Assembly: GCF_001653515.1 (NCBI RefSeq)
Contig: NZ_LYOY01000051.1
Location: 516,001-580,000, forward strand
Origin: Streptomyces sp. ERV7
GTDB lineage: Bacteria; Actinomycetota; Actinomycetes; Streptomycetales; Streptomycetaceae
Reading direction: 5' to 3'
Length of the DNA: 64,000 nucleotides
Shown here: positions 25,914 through 34,937 of the stretch, piece after piece
Layout of the letters: the number at the start of each line of letters is the position of its first letter
How positions within the stretch are numbered: position 1 is the stretch's first letter
The notes under the pieces: generated by a model
What the model saw: only the letters and a program-made list of their open reading frames with translations
Database searches by the model: none
What the model was told of the DNA's origin: nothing
Program-made: the position numbers and the translations under genes

Positions 25914-26924
25914 TCATGAGCGAGCCCGGGGAGTGTGGAGCAGCGCTTGGTGGCGGTAGTCGCTGGGGGACGTTCCGGTGGCCGTGCGGAAGGCGCGGGA
26001 GAAGCCGTCGGGCTGGGGGTAGCCCCAGCGTGCGGCGATGGTGTGGATGGTGAGGTGCCGCAGGGCCGGGTCGGCCAGGTCGCGGCGGCAGCGGTCGAGC
26101 CGTTGCTGCCGGATGAAGGCGCGGGGTGTGGTGCCGTGGTCCTGGAAGATGCGGTGCAGATACCGCAGCGAGAGGTGGTGCGCCGCGGCGATGGCTTCCG
26201 GCCCGAGGCCGGGGTCTGACAGATGCTCGGCGATGAAGGCGCTGATCCGCAGGAACAACACCTGCTGGCCGGACGAGGCAGCCGACACCGCAGGGCCGCC
26301 GAACGTGGCGTCGCGGTCGAGATGGTGCTCCAGCACGGCCGACAGCAGGTCGACCGCGGTGGCTTCCAGACGGGTGGCGTCCTGGGGTGTGCACTGGGCG
26401 TACTCCTCGGCAAGTCCCGCCACGAACTGGCCGAACAGGCGGCCCACGCCCTGCGTCCACGGCAGGGACAGGCCGCACAGCCGCGTGAACTGCTCGCGCG
26501 AAAGCCGCAGGAGCTTCTTCGGGAACTGGAAGACGAGATGCCGGCCCGGGGTGTCACCGGCGTAGATGTCGATGGGTTGCGAGCTCTCGCCGAAGCCCAT
26601 CTCGCCGCGCCTGAGCAGAGATCGCTGCCGACACTGCTCGATACCCAGCTCTCCGCCCGTGACAAGGACGACCCGGTACATCTCCGGGTCCGACTGCCGG
26701 ACGTGCCGGGGTGTCCGCTGCGCGGTCACGGAGGCGTAGGAGGAGAGGACGGAGATCTGACCGGCGTCCAGGGGCATCATCTCGATCCGCGCTCCGAAGG
26801 TTCCTCTCTCAAGGGACGTGACGCGCTGGGGCACCTGCGCCATGGCCATGGCCCCGGCCCACGCCCCCGGCCGCTCACTGACGGGAAACTCGGCGGTGTC
26901 GACAACTGTTGAACGCATTCCCAT
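25914..26924 (-). CDS. AraC-family transcriptional regulator
   Basis: The 336-residue product (start MGMRSTVVDTAEFPV at 26924, GGAG site) has an N-terminal AraC-ligand-binding-like domain (about 1-200) and a C-terminal pair of helix-turn-helix motifs (LSLRYLHRIFQDHGTTPRAFI and IAARWGYPQPDGFSRAFRTATG). It lies divergent from the acyltransferase gene and may control it. The inducer is not known. The frame extends upstream without support. Confidence 0.9.
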   Translation of the reverse strand: MGMRSTVVDTAEFPVSERPGAWAGAMAMAQVPQRVTSLERGTFGARIEMMPLDAGQISVLSSYASVTAQRTPRHVRQSDPEMYRVVLVTGGELGIEQCRQRSLLRRGEMGFGESSQPIDIYAGDTPGRHLVFQFPKKLLRLSREQFTRLCGLSLPWTQGVGRLFGQFVAGLAEEYAQCTPQDATRLEATAVDLLSAVLEHHLDRDATFGGPAVSAASSGQQVLFLRISAFIAEHLSDPGLGPEAIAAAHHLSLRYLHRIFQDHGTTPRAFIRQQRLDRCRRDLADPALRHLTIHTIAARWGYPQPDGFSRAFRTATGTSPSDYRHQALLHTPRARS

Positions 26925-27272
26925 CCCCCACGCACTCCGGCAACACTGATCCACTGGCCCAAAACACCCAGCTAAATACAGCGGCCTTGAGAACCGGCAG
27001 TGCGTTCCATGCCAACAAACATGCGCTGGGAGCCAACGACGTCTCCAAATCCCCGCGGCCAGAATGAGGGCGTCTCCGCAGAGGCCATGTCGCACAGGGC
27101 GCAAGGCCTTCACCCGCCGGCTGCGGACGAGTTCCGCGAGTCCGGCCGGCAGCGGACGCACCCCCGCAAGCCGGGGCGCGGCGCCCGGCCCCGCTACGGC
27201 AGGGCGCTGTCCAGGTCCCGCCGACCCTCGGTCCCCGGAGGGCCAACCCCCACGCGTTCAGGAAGGTTGTCC
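26925..27272. other. Divergent intergenic region
   Basis: This 348-base gap separates the AraC regulator from the acyltransferase. The stretch 26945-27000 is relatively AT-rich and is the likely promoter zone for both genes. No clear inverted or direct repeat that would serve as an AraC site was seen. Confidence 0.4.
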
Positions 27273-28457
27273 ATGACATACGACGTGCTGCGGGCGTCCA
27301 GTGAGGCGCCGTCCGAGCGGGACGAACTCCCCGCTCCCCGTCTCTCCCGGCTGCCCTCCCTGACAGGCCTGCGGTTCCCCGCCGCATTCCTGGTCTTCAT
27401 CAGCCATGCCACACTGCCCGTCCCCCAGGTGCGTCTGTTCGGGGACGACAAGCTGGCCATGGACCTCAACAGGGCCACGGAGAAGACGGGTGCGCTGGGT
27501 GTCGCGTTCTTCTTCGTGCTCAGCGGCTTCGTCCTGACCTGGTCCGCCCGCCCGAACGACACCGCCCGGGCCTTCTGGCGCCGCCGGTTCGCCAAGATCT
27601 ACCCCAACTACGTGATCACCTGGGGCCTGGCGATGCTCCTCTTCGCCTCCGCCTACACCCCGACCCGCGTCGCGCTCGCCAACCTCTTCATGGTCCATGT
27701 GTGGGTACCGGACCTCCAGTACATGCTGAGCGTGGACCTGGCCAACTGGTCGCTGGCCTGCGAGCTGATCTTCTACGCCTCGTTCCCGCTGCTGCACCGC
27801 CTGTTCCTGCGCATCAACCCGGCACACCTCAAGTACTGGATCAGCGGACTGCTCACGGCGATCATCCTCACGCCCCTGTTCACCTACCAGGTGCTGCCCG
27901 ACTCGCCGGCGATCCAACTCAACACCTCGACGTCGGCGGACGCCTCGGTGAAGCAGCTGTGGTTCGCGTACTGCCTCCCGCCGGTGCGTCTGCTCGACTT
28001 CGCGCTCGGCATGCTGGTGGCGCACGCGGTCCTCAACGGGCGCTGGCGCAACATCGGCCTCCTGTGGTCCAGCGTCCTCCTGGCCGGCAGCTACTGGCTC
28101 GCGCAGGAGTCGGACATGCTCTACGCCCAGCGCGCCACCTCCATCATCCCGATCATCCTGCTCATCGCCGCGGCCGCCATGGCCGACGCCAAGAACGAGT
28201 TCACCCTCTTCCGCAACCGCACGATGGTCTGGCTCGGCGAAATATCCTTCGCCTTCTACCTCCTGCACTCCATCGTGCTCATCTACGGCCGCAAACTCCT
28301 CGGCCACGACCTCTACTCGGCACCCGTGGCGAGCGCCCTGATAGTCGCGCTGCTCGCGGTGAGCATCCTGACGTCCTGGGCCCTGTACGCACTCGTCGAG
28401 CGGCCCATCACCCGCCGCTGGTCGACATCCCGGCGGGCCAAGGCCAGGACGGCCTGA
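27273..28457 (+). CDS. Membrane acyltransferase (acyltransferase 3 family)
   Basis: The ATG at 27273, after AGGAAGG, gives 394 residues with about ten hydrophobic helices. The first helix region, LRFPAAFLVFISHA, and the segment GALGVAFFFVLSGFVLTWS are typical of the acyltransferase 3 (OafA/NodX-like) family, which moves acyl groups onto sugars, lipids or antibiotics at the membrane. The His in FISHA is the likely catalytic residue. The acceptor is not known; the gene stands alone next to an AraC regulator. Confidence 0.88.
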   Translation: MTYDVLRASSEAPSERDELPAPRLSRLPSLTGLRFPAAFLVFISHATLPVPQVRLFGDDKLAMDLNRATEKTGALGVAFFFVLSGFVLTWSARPNDTARAFWRRRFAKIYPNYVITWGLAMLLFASAYTPTRVALANLFMVHVWVPDLQYMLSVDLANWSLACELIFYASFPLLHRLFLRINPAHLKYWISGLLTAIILTPLFTYQVLPDSPAIQLNTSTSADASVKQLWFAYCLPPVRLLDFALGMLVAHAVLNGRWRNIGLLWSSVLLAGSYWLAQESDMLYAQRATSIIPIILLIAAAAMADAKNEFTLFRNRTMVWLGEISFAFYLLHSIVLIYGRKLLGHDLYSAPVASALIVALLAVSILTSWALYALVERPITRRWSTSRRAKARTA

Positions 28458-28476
28458 CCAGGGCTCTCAGGCCTCA

Positions 28477-29988
28477 TCAGGGCTTCAGTGTGTCGATGAA
28501 CCGGTACCGTCCGCCTCCGTCGTCGCGGGCCGCGGGCGGGCCGAGTTCGACCAGGGCCATCGGGCGGTCGGACGGTTCTCCGGTGTCCGGAGCGAAGGCG
28601 ATCTCCCCGCTGACGCCGCGTACCTTGTACGTCCCGTTGGTCTGCCCGAGCAGGTCGAGGACCGTGCTCGCGGTGACCTTCTCCAGGCCGTAGGTGTCCA
28701 CGGCCCGACGGGCCGCGATGCCGACCGTGTACACCGCGTCGTGGCCCACCATGGCCTGCCCGTTGGTGAGTTCGCCCGCGCTCCCGCCGCGCAGCGCGAG
28801 ATAGCGGCGCCGGAAGTCGGGGAACGGGCCGCGTTCCTGGCCCCCGTACATCCGCGCGGAGGCATCGGGGTGGGCGTACGCGGTGTAGTACGCCCGCAGC
28901 CCGCTGGCCTTCCAGCGTCTGCCCAGCTCATCGAGCTCGGCCGTATCCGTCCGGCCGCTGGTGCCGAAGTACACGCCCACGGCGCTCGACCCCGAGAGCA
29001 CGGTCACCGGGCAGCTGCGCCGGTTCTCACCCGCTGCCTCCACGAAGCTGCGCAACTCCCGTCCCCGCCCGGCGAAGTAGACGCCGTCCGGGGTGGCGCC
29101 GGTGACGCAGATCTTCTCGGCGACCACCCGGAGCACATTGCCGCTGCCCGGCGCCGCACCCGAGGTGAAGGGAACCACCGTCTCGACCTTGAGGCCGATG
29201 CGCCGGGCGGCGGTCATGAACCCGGAGTACAGCGAGGCGTTGTAGATGTCGCCCGCCTTGTTGTCCTTGACGACCTGGAGCCGGTATCCGGGCCGTTTGT
29301 CCTGCTGCTCCTTGAAGTAGCGCGCCGCTGCCGAGGCCTGCTCCCCGGCGGGGAAGGACACCCGGAAGAACCCGGGCGAAGGCGACCTCATCTCGTCCCC
29401 GGCGACCGTCGCGCCCACGATCGGCACCCCTGCGGCACGCAGCTTGTCGACCGCGGCGAGCGTACGGGCGTTGCTCTGCCCGATCCCCGCGACGGCCACC
29501 AGGTGCTCCTCGTCCTTCATCTTCAGGAGCTGGTCGACCACTTCACCGGCATACGCGTCGTTACGGCCGGTGTTGGCGAGCAGCAGGCGTACGCGGGGCA
29601 GGGTGCCGCGCTCTTCGTTGATCTCCTGTTGGGCGATGAGCGCACCGGTGACCGACTGGCGGGTGCCCTCCGGGCCCCGGTCCTCGGTACCGCCGGACAT
29701 CGACTCCAGGTAGGCGATGGTCACCGACCTCTCGTGGGACTTCTCGACCTTTCGGTTCTCGTCGCGGATCCTCGCGCTGAGGTCGCCGACGGCGGGGAAG
29801 GCGAAGGAGCCGTCGGTCACCCCGACACACTCCCCGCCGGTCTTCTTGGCGACGCCCCGCGCGCAGTCCGTCTCGGGCTCGCAGGCCCTGACGAGTACGA
29901 GGGTGAGCAGCGCCACGAGCACGACGCCGAGCGCCGACCACAGCACCTTACGACTGGGCGGTCTCGGCAGGGTGATCGATGTGGTCAT
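28477..29988 (-). CDS. Membrane-anchored periplasmic-binding-type ligand receptor
   Basis: The 503-residue protein has one N-terminal transmembrane helix (VLWSALGVVLVALLTLVLVRA), then a type 1 periplasmic-binding fold like branched-chain amino acid receptors (VTIAYLESMSGG, AGIGQSNARTLAAVDKLRAAGVPIVG, VGHDAVYTVGIAARRA). It lacks a lipobox and no permease genes are nearby, so it is unlikely to feed an ABC importer. Its start overlaps the stop of the upstream ATPase gene (ATGA, 29985-29988). The context suggests a surface sensor paired with a cytoplasmic NTPase. The ligand is unknown. Confidence 0.8.
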   Translation of the reverse strand: MTTSITLPRPPSRKVLWSALGVVLVALLTLVLVRACEPETDCARGVAKKTGGECVGVTDGSFAFPAVGDLSARIRDENRKVEKSHERSVTIAYLESMSGGTEDRGPEGTRQSVTGALIAQQEINEERGTLPRVRLLLANTGRNDAYAGEVVDQLLKMKDEEHLVAVAGIGQSNARTLAAVDKLRAAGVPIVGATVAGDEMRSPSPGFFRVSFPAGEQASAAARYFKEQQDKRPGYRLQVVKDNKAGDIYNASLYSGFMTAARRIGLKVETVVPFTSGAAPGSGNVLRVVAEKICVTGATPDGVYFAGRGRELRSFVEAAGENRRSCPVTVLSGSSAVGVYFGTSGRTDTAELDELGRRWKASGLRAYYTAYAHPDASARMYGGQERGPFPDFRRRYLALRGGSAGELTNGQAMVGHDAVYTVGIAARRAVDTYGLEKVTASTVLDLLGQTNGTYKVRGVSGEIAFAPDTGEPSDRPMALVELGPPAARDDGGGRYRFIDTLKP

Positions 29989-31985
29989 CGCCAGGGCTCC
30001 TCGGTGTACTGCTGCGCCTTGTCCTGCAGCACGTTCGCCCAGGAGACGCGCTGAGTGTGGGCTGCGGCGAGTGTGTGGAAGCGGGCGTACACCTCGGGGT
30101 AGAGCAAGGCGTACGGATCGCCGAGCGGGTCCCGGTAGGGGTCCCCGATCAGGTCGGTGGCCGGATCCTCACCGGGCTCCGGGGCGATCCAGCTCGCGGC
30201 GAGGAGACGGGTGACGGTACGCAGCCGGGGCGCCGTGTCGTCGCGCAGGTGCCGTACCAGGGCCTCGTACCGCTCCCAGGGATCGCTGCCCGCGCCGCTG
30301 ACGGAACGCGGGAGCGGTGCCCGGCGCATCCGGCACAGTTGGGCACACCACTGCTCGGGGGTGTCCTGCTCGAAGGCCCTGTCCAGGTGGGCCGCGGCCG
30401 CGGACAGGTCGCCGCGGGCCAGGTCGTGGTAGGCCGCCAGGTCCGACTCGCCCCGCGCCTCGGCCTCCGCGCGCAGCCCGGCATACAGCGCGGCCGGGTC
30501 CTCCAGGGTGTTCAGGAGCAGGCGGCGCAGGAGGGGATGCGGGGTGCCCGGGGGGCCGTCGGCGAGCGGAGCGCCGGTATCGATGTGCATGGTGCGCAGC
30601 CGGTCCCTGGTGAACGCGTGGAACTCCTGGCCGAGATGGGCCCTGGCCTCGGTCTCGTCCTGCAACCAGTGGGCGACGGCGGCCTGGGCGAGGTCCGGCG
30701 CGGCAGCGGCCCTGGCCAGTGCGCCGCGCAGCCCCTGCGGCGGGTCGATGGGCAGCAGCCGGTCCAGGAGGGCGGTACTGAATTCGCCCGACGGCGCGAG
30801 TATGCGGCGCAGCCGCTCCTCCCAGGGCTCCATGGGCTCGCCCGCGTGCAGCGCGGTCAGGATCCGGGCGGTCGCTTCGGGCTGCCCGCGGGTGATCTCG
30901 TACACCGCCCAGCCGAGCCACCGTGCCCCCGCATGGCTCCGGGGCGGGGGCGCGGTGGCCGACTGGAAGACGTCCTTGGCCTGCTGCTCCACCTCGCCGC
31001 GCGTCAAGTCGCGCAGTCGGCCGACGCGCAGACCCGCCGTCACCTCCTGCGGGGCGAAGGCCGTGCCCGGCGGCCACGGGCCCGGGTAGCCGTCGGCCGC
31101 GTACTGCCAGCCGAAGTCGACGTCCTGGAGCGCCTTCGGATAGCTGCCCGCCATGGCGAGGACGACCAGCGGGTCGTGGTCGGTGACCCGGCGCTCCTGG
31201 ACGAGCAGACGTAGTATCTCGCCGCCGAGCTTGTTGTCGGCGTTGTCCAGCAGGACCAGACAGCGCACCGCCCAGCCCTTCCTGCTGTAGCAGCGCCGTA
31301 GTTCCTGGAGGAAGAGCCCGCAGATGATGCGCTCGGTGGTGGCGCGGTCCTCCGGGGCGGAGCCGTGGTAGGCGTGGTTGAGCTCGACGAGGATGTCGAG
31401 GGCCGAGGCGACGGCGGAGGCCCGCCGGATCCTGGAGAGCCGACGGAGCATCTGGCCGTGCCGCAGCACGCGTTCGATGGTCGGCAGCACCCGGAAGAGT
31501 TCGGTGAACGGGGACGGCAGCCCGGCCATGGCCCCGGCCGCCTGCCCGACCTGGATGATGTGCGGCAGCCAGTGGGACGGCGGCCCGGACAGCTCCTGGC
31601 TCAGCTGCCGACGGGCCACCGCCCGGTCCTGGGGGTCGAGTTCGAGCGCGAGCGCCGCACACATCAGGTGGAAGGCGGGCAGCGAGATACGCGGCACATG
31701 CTTTTTGCGCGGCTCCAGGCCGTACGCGATCGCTTGCAGCACATCGACGGGCCGCTGCTCGTGGCGGGCCAGGTCGGCCAGGTCGAGTCGGACCACCGGC
31801 CCGACCTCCGCCCAGGTGCCGAGCGCCCGCAGCAGGGTCGTCTTACCGCTGCCACGCGGGCCCAGCAGCAGCGTGACCGGGTGCTGCTCGGCCCCCCGGC
31901 CGCCCTCGCCCGGCAACATCAGCGACTCGACATGGCTCTGCACCAACCGGTCCCGCTCGGACTGCCCCGCCCACTCCCGCGGCAT
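29985..31985 (-). CDS. P-loop ATPase, STAND/AAA-like, unknown function
   Basis: The 666-residue product begins MPREWAGQSERDRLV. It has a Walker A LLGPRGSGKTTLLRAL near residue 40, a probable Walker B CLVLLDNADN near 240 and a sensor-like LVVLAMAGSYPKAL near 270. The C-terminal 350 residues are helical, with repeat-like segments (AYHDLARGDLSAAAAHLDRAFEQDTPEQW) suggestive of a TPR-type array. This resembles STAND-type signalling ATPases, but there is no recognisable effector domain. It is coupled to the ligand-receptor gene by a 4-base overlap. The ATG is chosen because upstream sequence runs through a promoter-like zone. Confidence 0.75.
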   Translation of the reverse strand: MPREWAGQSERDRLVQSHVESLMLPGEGGRGAEQHPVTLLLGPRGSGKTTLLRALGTWAEVGPVVRLDLADLARHEQRPVDVLQAIAYGLEPRKKHVPRISLPAFHLMCAALALELDPQDRAVARRQLSQELSGPPSHWLPHIIQVGQAAGAMAGLPSPFTELFRVLPTIERVLRHGQMLRRLSRIRRASAVASALDILVELNHAYHGSAPEDRATTERIICGLFLQELRRCYSRKGWAVRCLVLLDNADNKLGGEILRLLVQERRVTDHDPLVVLAMAGSYPKALQDVDFGWQYAADGYPGPWPPGTAFAPQEVTAGLRVGRLRDLTRGEVEQQAKDVFQSATAPPPRSHAGARWLGWAVYEITRGQPEATARILTALHAGEPMEPWEERLRRILAPSGEFSTALLDRLLPIDPPQGLRGALARAAAAPDLAQAAVAHWLQDETEARAHLGQEFHAFTRDRLRTMHIDTGAPLADGPPGTPHPLLRRLLLNTLEDPAALYAGLRAEAEARGESDLAAYHDLARGDLSAAAAHLDRAFEQDTPEQWCAQLCRMRRAPLPRSVSGAGSDPWERYEALVRHLRDDTAPRLRTVTRLLAASWIAPEPGEDPATDLIGDPYRDPLGDPYALLYPEVYARFHTLAAAHTQRVSWANVLQDKAQQYTEEPWR

Positions 31986-32183
31986 CGGCCCCCCTACCCC
32001 ACGGTTCGGTGTCACTACGGTGTGACACCGGCGAAGGATCAATATCCCTGGGGTGTATGGGGGTTGCAAGCACTGTGGGGAATTCCGGACGAAGCCGGGA
32101 CATGCGGTCCCGGCACAGGGCCTGCTCGTGCCGGAACCACGCCGCATGTACGGTCGCCCTCACCTCACCCTGCGACCACCCAC

Positions 32184-32206
32184 TTGACCTCAATCACGCT
32201 TGAGGT
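32184..32206 (+). promoter_or_regulatory. Dyad operator/promoter before SnoaL-like gene
   Basis: TTGACCTCAA-N6-TTGAGGT: the arms ACCTCAA (32187-32193) and TTGAGGT (32200-32206) are perfect complements with a 6-base spacer. The same element occurs in the same orientation before the MarR gene at about 47663-47685. TTGACC could serve as -35 and TATGAC (32206-32211) as -10, with 16 bases between. The layout is like MerR/SoxR-type boxes (CCTCAA-N6-TTGAGG). Confidence 0.65.
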
Positions 32207-32221
32207 ATGACGATGATCCAC

Positions 32222-32635
32222 ATGACCACGCAATCCACATCCCACGCGGCGGACCTCGAAGCGATCCGCCAACTCGTCGCCACCGTCGAGCACTCCCAGC
32301 AGAACAAGGACCCGGAGGAGTTCCTCGGCCTCTTCCACCCGGACGCGATCTGGACGACGGCCCACGGCAAGGTCCTCATCGGCCTCGACGCGATCGCGGA
32401 GTTCACCCGCGAGGTCCTCCCCGCGGCCGGCTGGGACGGCAAGGTCACCTACGAGGTGGCCCACGTCCTCTTCATCCGTCCCGACGTCGCCGCGGTCAAG
32501 GTCCGTCAGCGCTACCTGGCCCCGGGCGAGGAGAGCGAGGGCGCCCCGCTGTACGTGATCTCGAAGCAGGCCGACGGACGCTGGCTGCTGACCGCCTGTC
32601 AGAACACGGGGGTCGTCGCCGAACAGCGGCACTGA
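32222..32635 (+). CDS. SnoaL-like/DUF4440 small protein
   Basis: About 137 residues of a cone-shaped NTF2-like fold: DLEAIRQLVATVEHSQQNKDPEEFLGLFHPDAIWTT, then the typical FTREVLP and VRQRYL segments and a final WLLTACQNT. Family members include polyketide cyclase-like and SgcJ-type proteins, plus many of unknown activity. I place the start at 32222 because an ATG at 32207 lies directly at the end of the dyad operator and has no Shine-Dalgarno site; a leaderless transcript is possible. Expression is probably controlled through the dyad. Confidence 0.85.
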   Translation: MTTQSTSHAADLEAIRQLVATVEHSQQNKDPEEFLGLFHPDAIWTTAHGKVLIGLDAIAEFTREVLPAAGWDGKVTYEVAHVLFIRPDVAAVKVRQRYLAPGEESEGAPLYVISKQADGRWLLTACQNTGVVAEQRH

Positions 32636-32641
32636 CGCGTC

Positions 32642-33562
32642 CTAGACGGTCAGGACGATCTTTCCCCGGGTGCGGCCGGCCTGGCTCAGGCGCCACGCTT
32701 CGGCGGTCTCGGCCAGCGGCAGCGCGTGTTCCACGGGCACCGTCAGCTTGCCCGCGTCCGCGAGCGCGGCGAGCTCCGCCAGATCATCGGGGTCGGGACG
32801 CACCCAGACATAGTGCCCACCCCTGGCGGCGGCCTCGCCGTCGGTGATGGAGGCAACCCGGTCGCGCGCGCGGAGCAGCTGCTGGGAGACGTCGACCGCA
32901 CCCTCGCCGATGAAATCGAGGGCCGCGTCGACACCGTCGGGCGCCAGGCCCCGTACGCGGTCGGCGAGCCCGTCCCCATAAGTGACCGGTTCCGCGCCGA
33001 GCTCGCGGAGGAAGTCGTGGTTGCGCTCACTCGCGGTGCCGATCACCCGGGCACCGAGCGCCACGGCGATCTGCACGCCGAGCGAGCCCACGCCGCCGGC
33101 CGCGGCGTGGATCAGCACGGTCTCGCCCTTGGCCAGACCGACCCGCTTGATCGTCTGGTAGGCCGTGAGCCCCGCGAGCGGCGCCCCGGCGGCCTGCTCC
33201 CAGCTCAGCGCCGCGGGCTTCCTGGCCAGCGTGCGCACGGGCGCGGCGACGAGTTCCGCGTACGTGCCGTTCTGTGCCCAGTCCTTGCGCACATAGCCGA
33301 AGACCTCGTCCCCCACCGCGAACTCGGTGGCGTCCAGGCCGACCCCTTCCACCACACCGGACACGTCCCAGCCGGAGATCAGCGGGAAGCGGACTTCCAT
33401 GATCGGGTCCAGATATCCGGCGGCGAGTTTCCAGTCGACCGGATTGACCCCGGCCGCCTTCACCCGGACGAGGACCTCACCGGGCGCGACCTTGGGATCG
33501 GCCAGCTCGACCAACCGCAGGTCGTCGGCGGCTCCGTACGATTCAAGCGCGATTGCCTTCAT
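32642..33562 (-). CDS. NADP-dependent zinc-less alcohol dehydrogenase (quinone oxidoreductase type)
   Basis: The ATG at 33562 gives 306 residues with the medium-chain dehydrogenase layout: GroES-like domain (PKVAPGEVLVRVKAAGVNPVDWKLAAG), the Rossmann motif AAAGGVGSLGVQIAVALGARVIGTA, and a C-terminal RTRGKIVLTV. Zinc-binding Cys residues are absent, so it is of the quinone oxidoreductase/enoyl reductase branch using NADPH. It converges on the SnoaL-like gene with six bases between stops and lies near an ASCH gene on the other strand. Its substrate is not evident. Confidence 0.9.
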   Translation of the reverse strand: MKAIALESYGAADDLRLVELADPKVAPGEVLVRVKAAGVNPVDWKLAAGYLDPIMEVRFPLISGWDVSGVVEGVGLDATEFAVGDEVFGYVRKDWAQNGTYAELVAAPVRTLARKPAALSWEQAAGAPLAGLTAYQTIKRVGLAKGETVLIHAAAGGVGSLGVQIAVALGARVIGTASERNHDFLRELGAEPVTYGDGLADRVRGLAPDGVDAALDFIGEGAVDVSQQLLRARDRVASITDGEAAARGGHYVWVRPDPDDLAELAALADAGKLTVPVEHALPLAETAEAWRLSQAGRTRGKIVLTV

Positions 33563-33774
33563 GGTCCAGGACCACTCTCCGGCCGGTCGCTGCGATCCGG
33601 CCCAGTCGATGGGGCCCTTGCCCCGCCTGTGTCCAGCATTCACACGGTCGCGCGGCTTGGGCAACTCCGGGCAGGCATCCGCTCGCCCACTGCGCTTCCT
33701 CGCCTCTCCCGCGCCACCGTCCCCCAGCCGTAAATCACTGCCGGTTCGAGCGAGCACGGCGCTACGGTGACCGT

Positions 33775-34230
33775 ATGACCACCGACGCCGTCTCCTCCGA
33801 TGACATCGCTTCGCTGCCCCGGACCGAGTTCGCCTTCCCCGGCCCGCTGCGTGACCGGCTCGTCGCGGCGATCCTCGCCGGTTCCAAGACCTCCACCACC
33901 GGACTCGTGATCGACTACGAGCACGCAGGGGAGCCCCTTCCGTCCATCGGAGGCCGCGCGGTGGTCGTCGACTCGGCCGACCGTCCGGTCGCGGTCATCG
34001 AGGTCACCAGTGTGCGCGTCGTACCGCTGGCCCAGGTGGATTTCGCCCACGTGGTGGACGAGGGGGAAGGCGACACCAGCATCGCCGGGTGGCGGGCCAA
34101 CCACGAGGGGTTCTGGCACAGCGCCGAGATGCGCGCAGCCCTGGAAGACCCGGAATTCACCGTGGACGACGAAACCCCGGTGATACTGGAACGCTTCCGC
34201 GTGATCGCCGACCTGCGCCCGACTGACTGA
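33775..34230 (+). CDS. ASCH-domain protein
   Basis: The 151-residue protein matches the ASCH fold: FPGPLRDRLVAAILAGSKTSTTGL, then IGGRAVVVDSADRPVAVIEVTSVRVVPLAQV and GEGDTSIAGWRANHEGFW. ASCH domains are RNA-associated beta barrels, and some act as RNA-binding or N4-acetylcytidine amidohydrolase modules. The conserved Lys (SKTSTT) and Glu/Thr are visible. The ATG at 33775 is chosen because the longer frame reads through the promoter of the oxidoreductase on the other strand. Confidence 0.88.
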   Translation: MTTDAVSSDDIASLPRTEFAFPGPLRDRLVAAILAGSKTSTTGLVIDYEHAGEPLPSIGGRAVVVDSADRPVAVIEVTSVRVVPLAQVDFAHVVDEGEGDTSIAGWRANHEGFWHSAEMRAALEDPEFTVDDETPVILERFRVIADLRPTD

Positions 34231-34274
34231 CCACCCGCTCCGCGCTGGGCTCCGGGGCCCTCAGCCGGGTGCTG

Positions 34275-34754
34275 TCACGCGGCCACGGCGTCCCACGGTG
34301 TCTGCGCGGAAGGGCGATGAGGGTGCTGGGGAGCGCGCTCGGCGAGCGTCGTCATCCAGGCGCCGATCTCGCGCAGTTCCTTGCGTCCGACGGCGGCCCG
34401 TACACGCGGGAACCAGCTGCGGTCCTCCGCGTCCATGTGCCGCTCGACGATGTCCATGAGCAGTCGGGCCTTGGCGTCGAAGGCGACCTCCCCGGGGCGC
34501 ATGTCGTACAGCTCGGCGCCCAGCACGTCGGCGATGTGGTGTTCCTCCACAAAGCCCAGGACGTCCGGCTCGGCGTCCGGGAACAGGACGCAGACGCGTG
34601 GGTACATCCCTTCCCGCTCGATGTACGTGTACACGGTCAGTGCCCGTAGGAAGGGCCCTATCACCTCGGGATTCCGCTCGACACGATAGGAGCGGATCAG
34701 ACGCCTGATCTCCTTGTGGCCTTCCCTCAGCATCACGATCGCGTCGGTGGACAT
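34275..34754 (-). CDS. Hemerythrin-like (HHE) protein
   Basis: The 159-residue four-helix protein has the expected His/Glu ligands: HKEIRRLI near residue 13, YIEREGMYP near 45, EEHHIADVL near 70 and VERHMDAEDRSWFP near 105. These would hold a di-iron or O2/NO-sensing centre. A GGAG site precedes the ATG. The gene stands alone between the ASCH gene (convergent) and the lytic transglycosylase (same strand). Function in redox or NO protection is likely but not shown by the sequence. Confidence 0.88.
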   Translation of the reverse strand: MSTDAIVMLREGHKEIRRLIRSYRVERNPEVIGPFLRALTVYTYIEREGMYPRVCVLFPDAEPDVLGFVEEHHIADVLGAELYDMRPGEVAFDAKARLLMDIVERHMDAEDRSWFPRVRAAVGRKELREIGAWMTTLAERAPQHPHRPSAQTPWDAVAA

Positions 34755-34937
34755 GGGCAGCTCCCTGAGGCACAGGACTCACTTCCGTTCAGCCCCATAC
34801 CCGGCAGGACGGACGAACATGCGCCACGCGCGCTCGGGGCTGCCCGTGCGTGTACGGGTCTCCGCAGATGCAGAAAGACGCTCGGCCGGGGATGGTCCCG
34901 GTCGAGCGTCTTCCATGCGTCTGCTGCCGCTGGTGGC

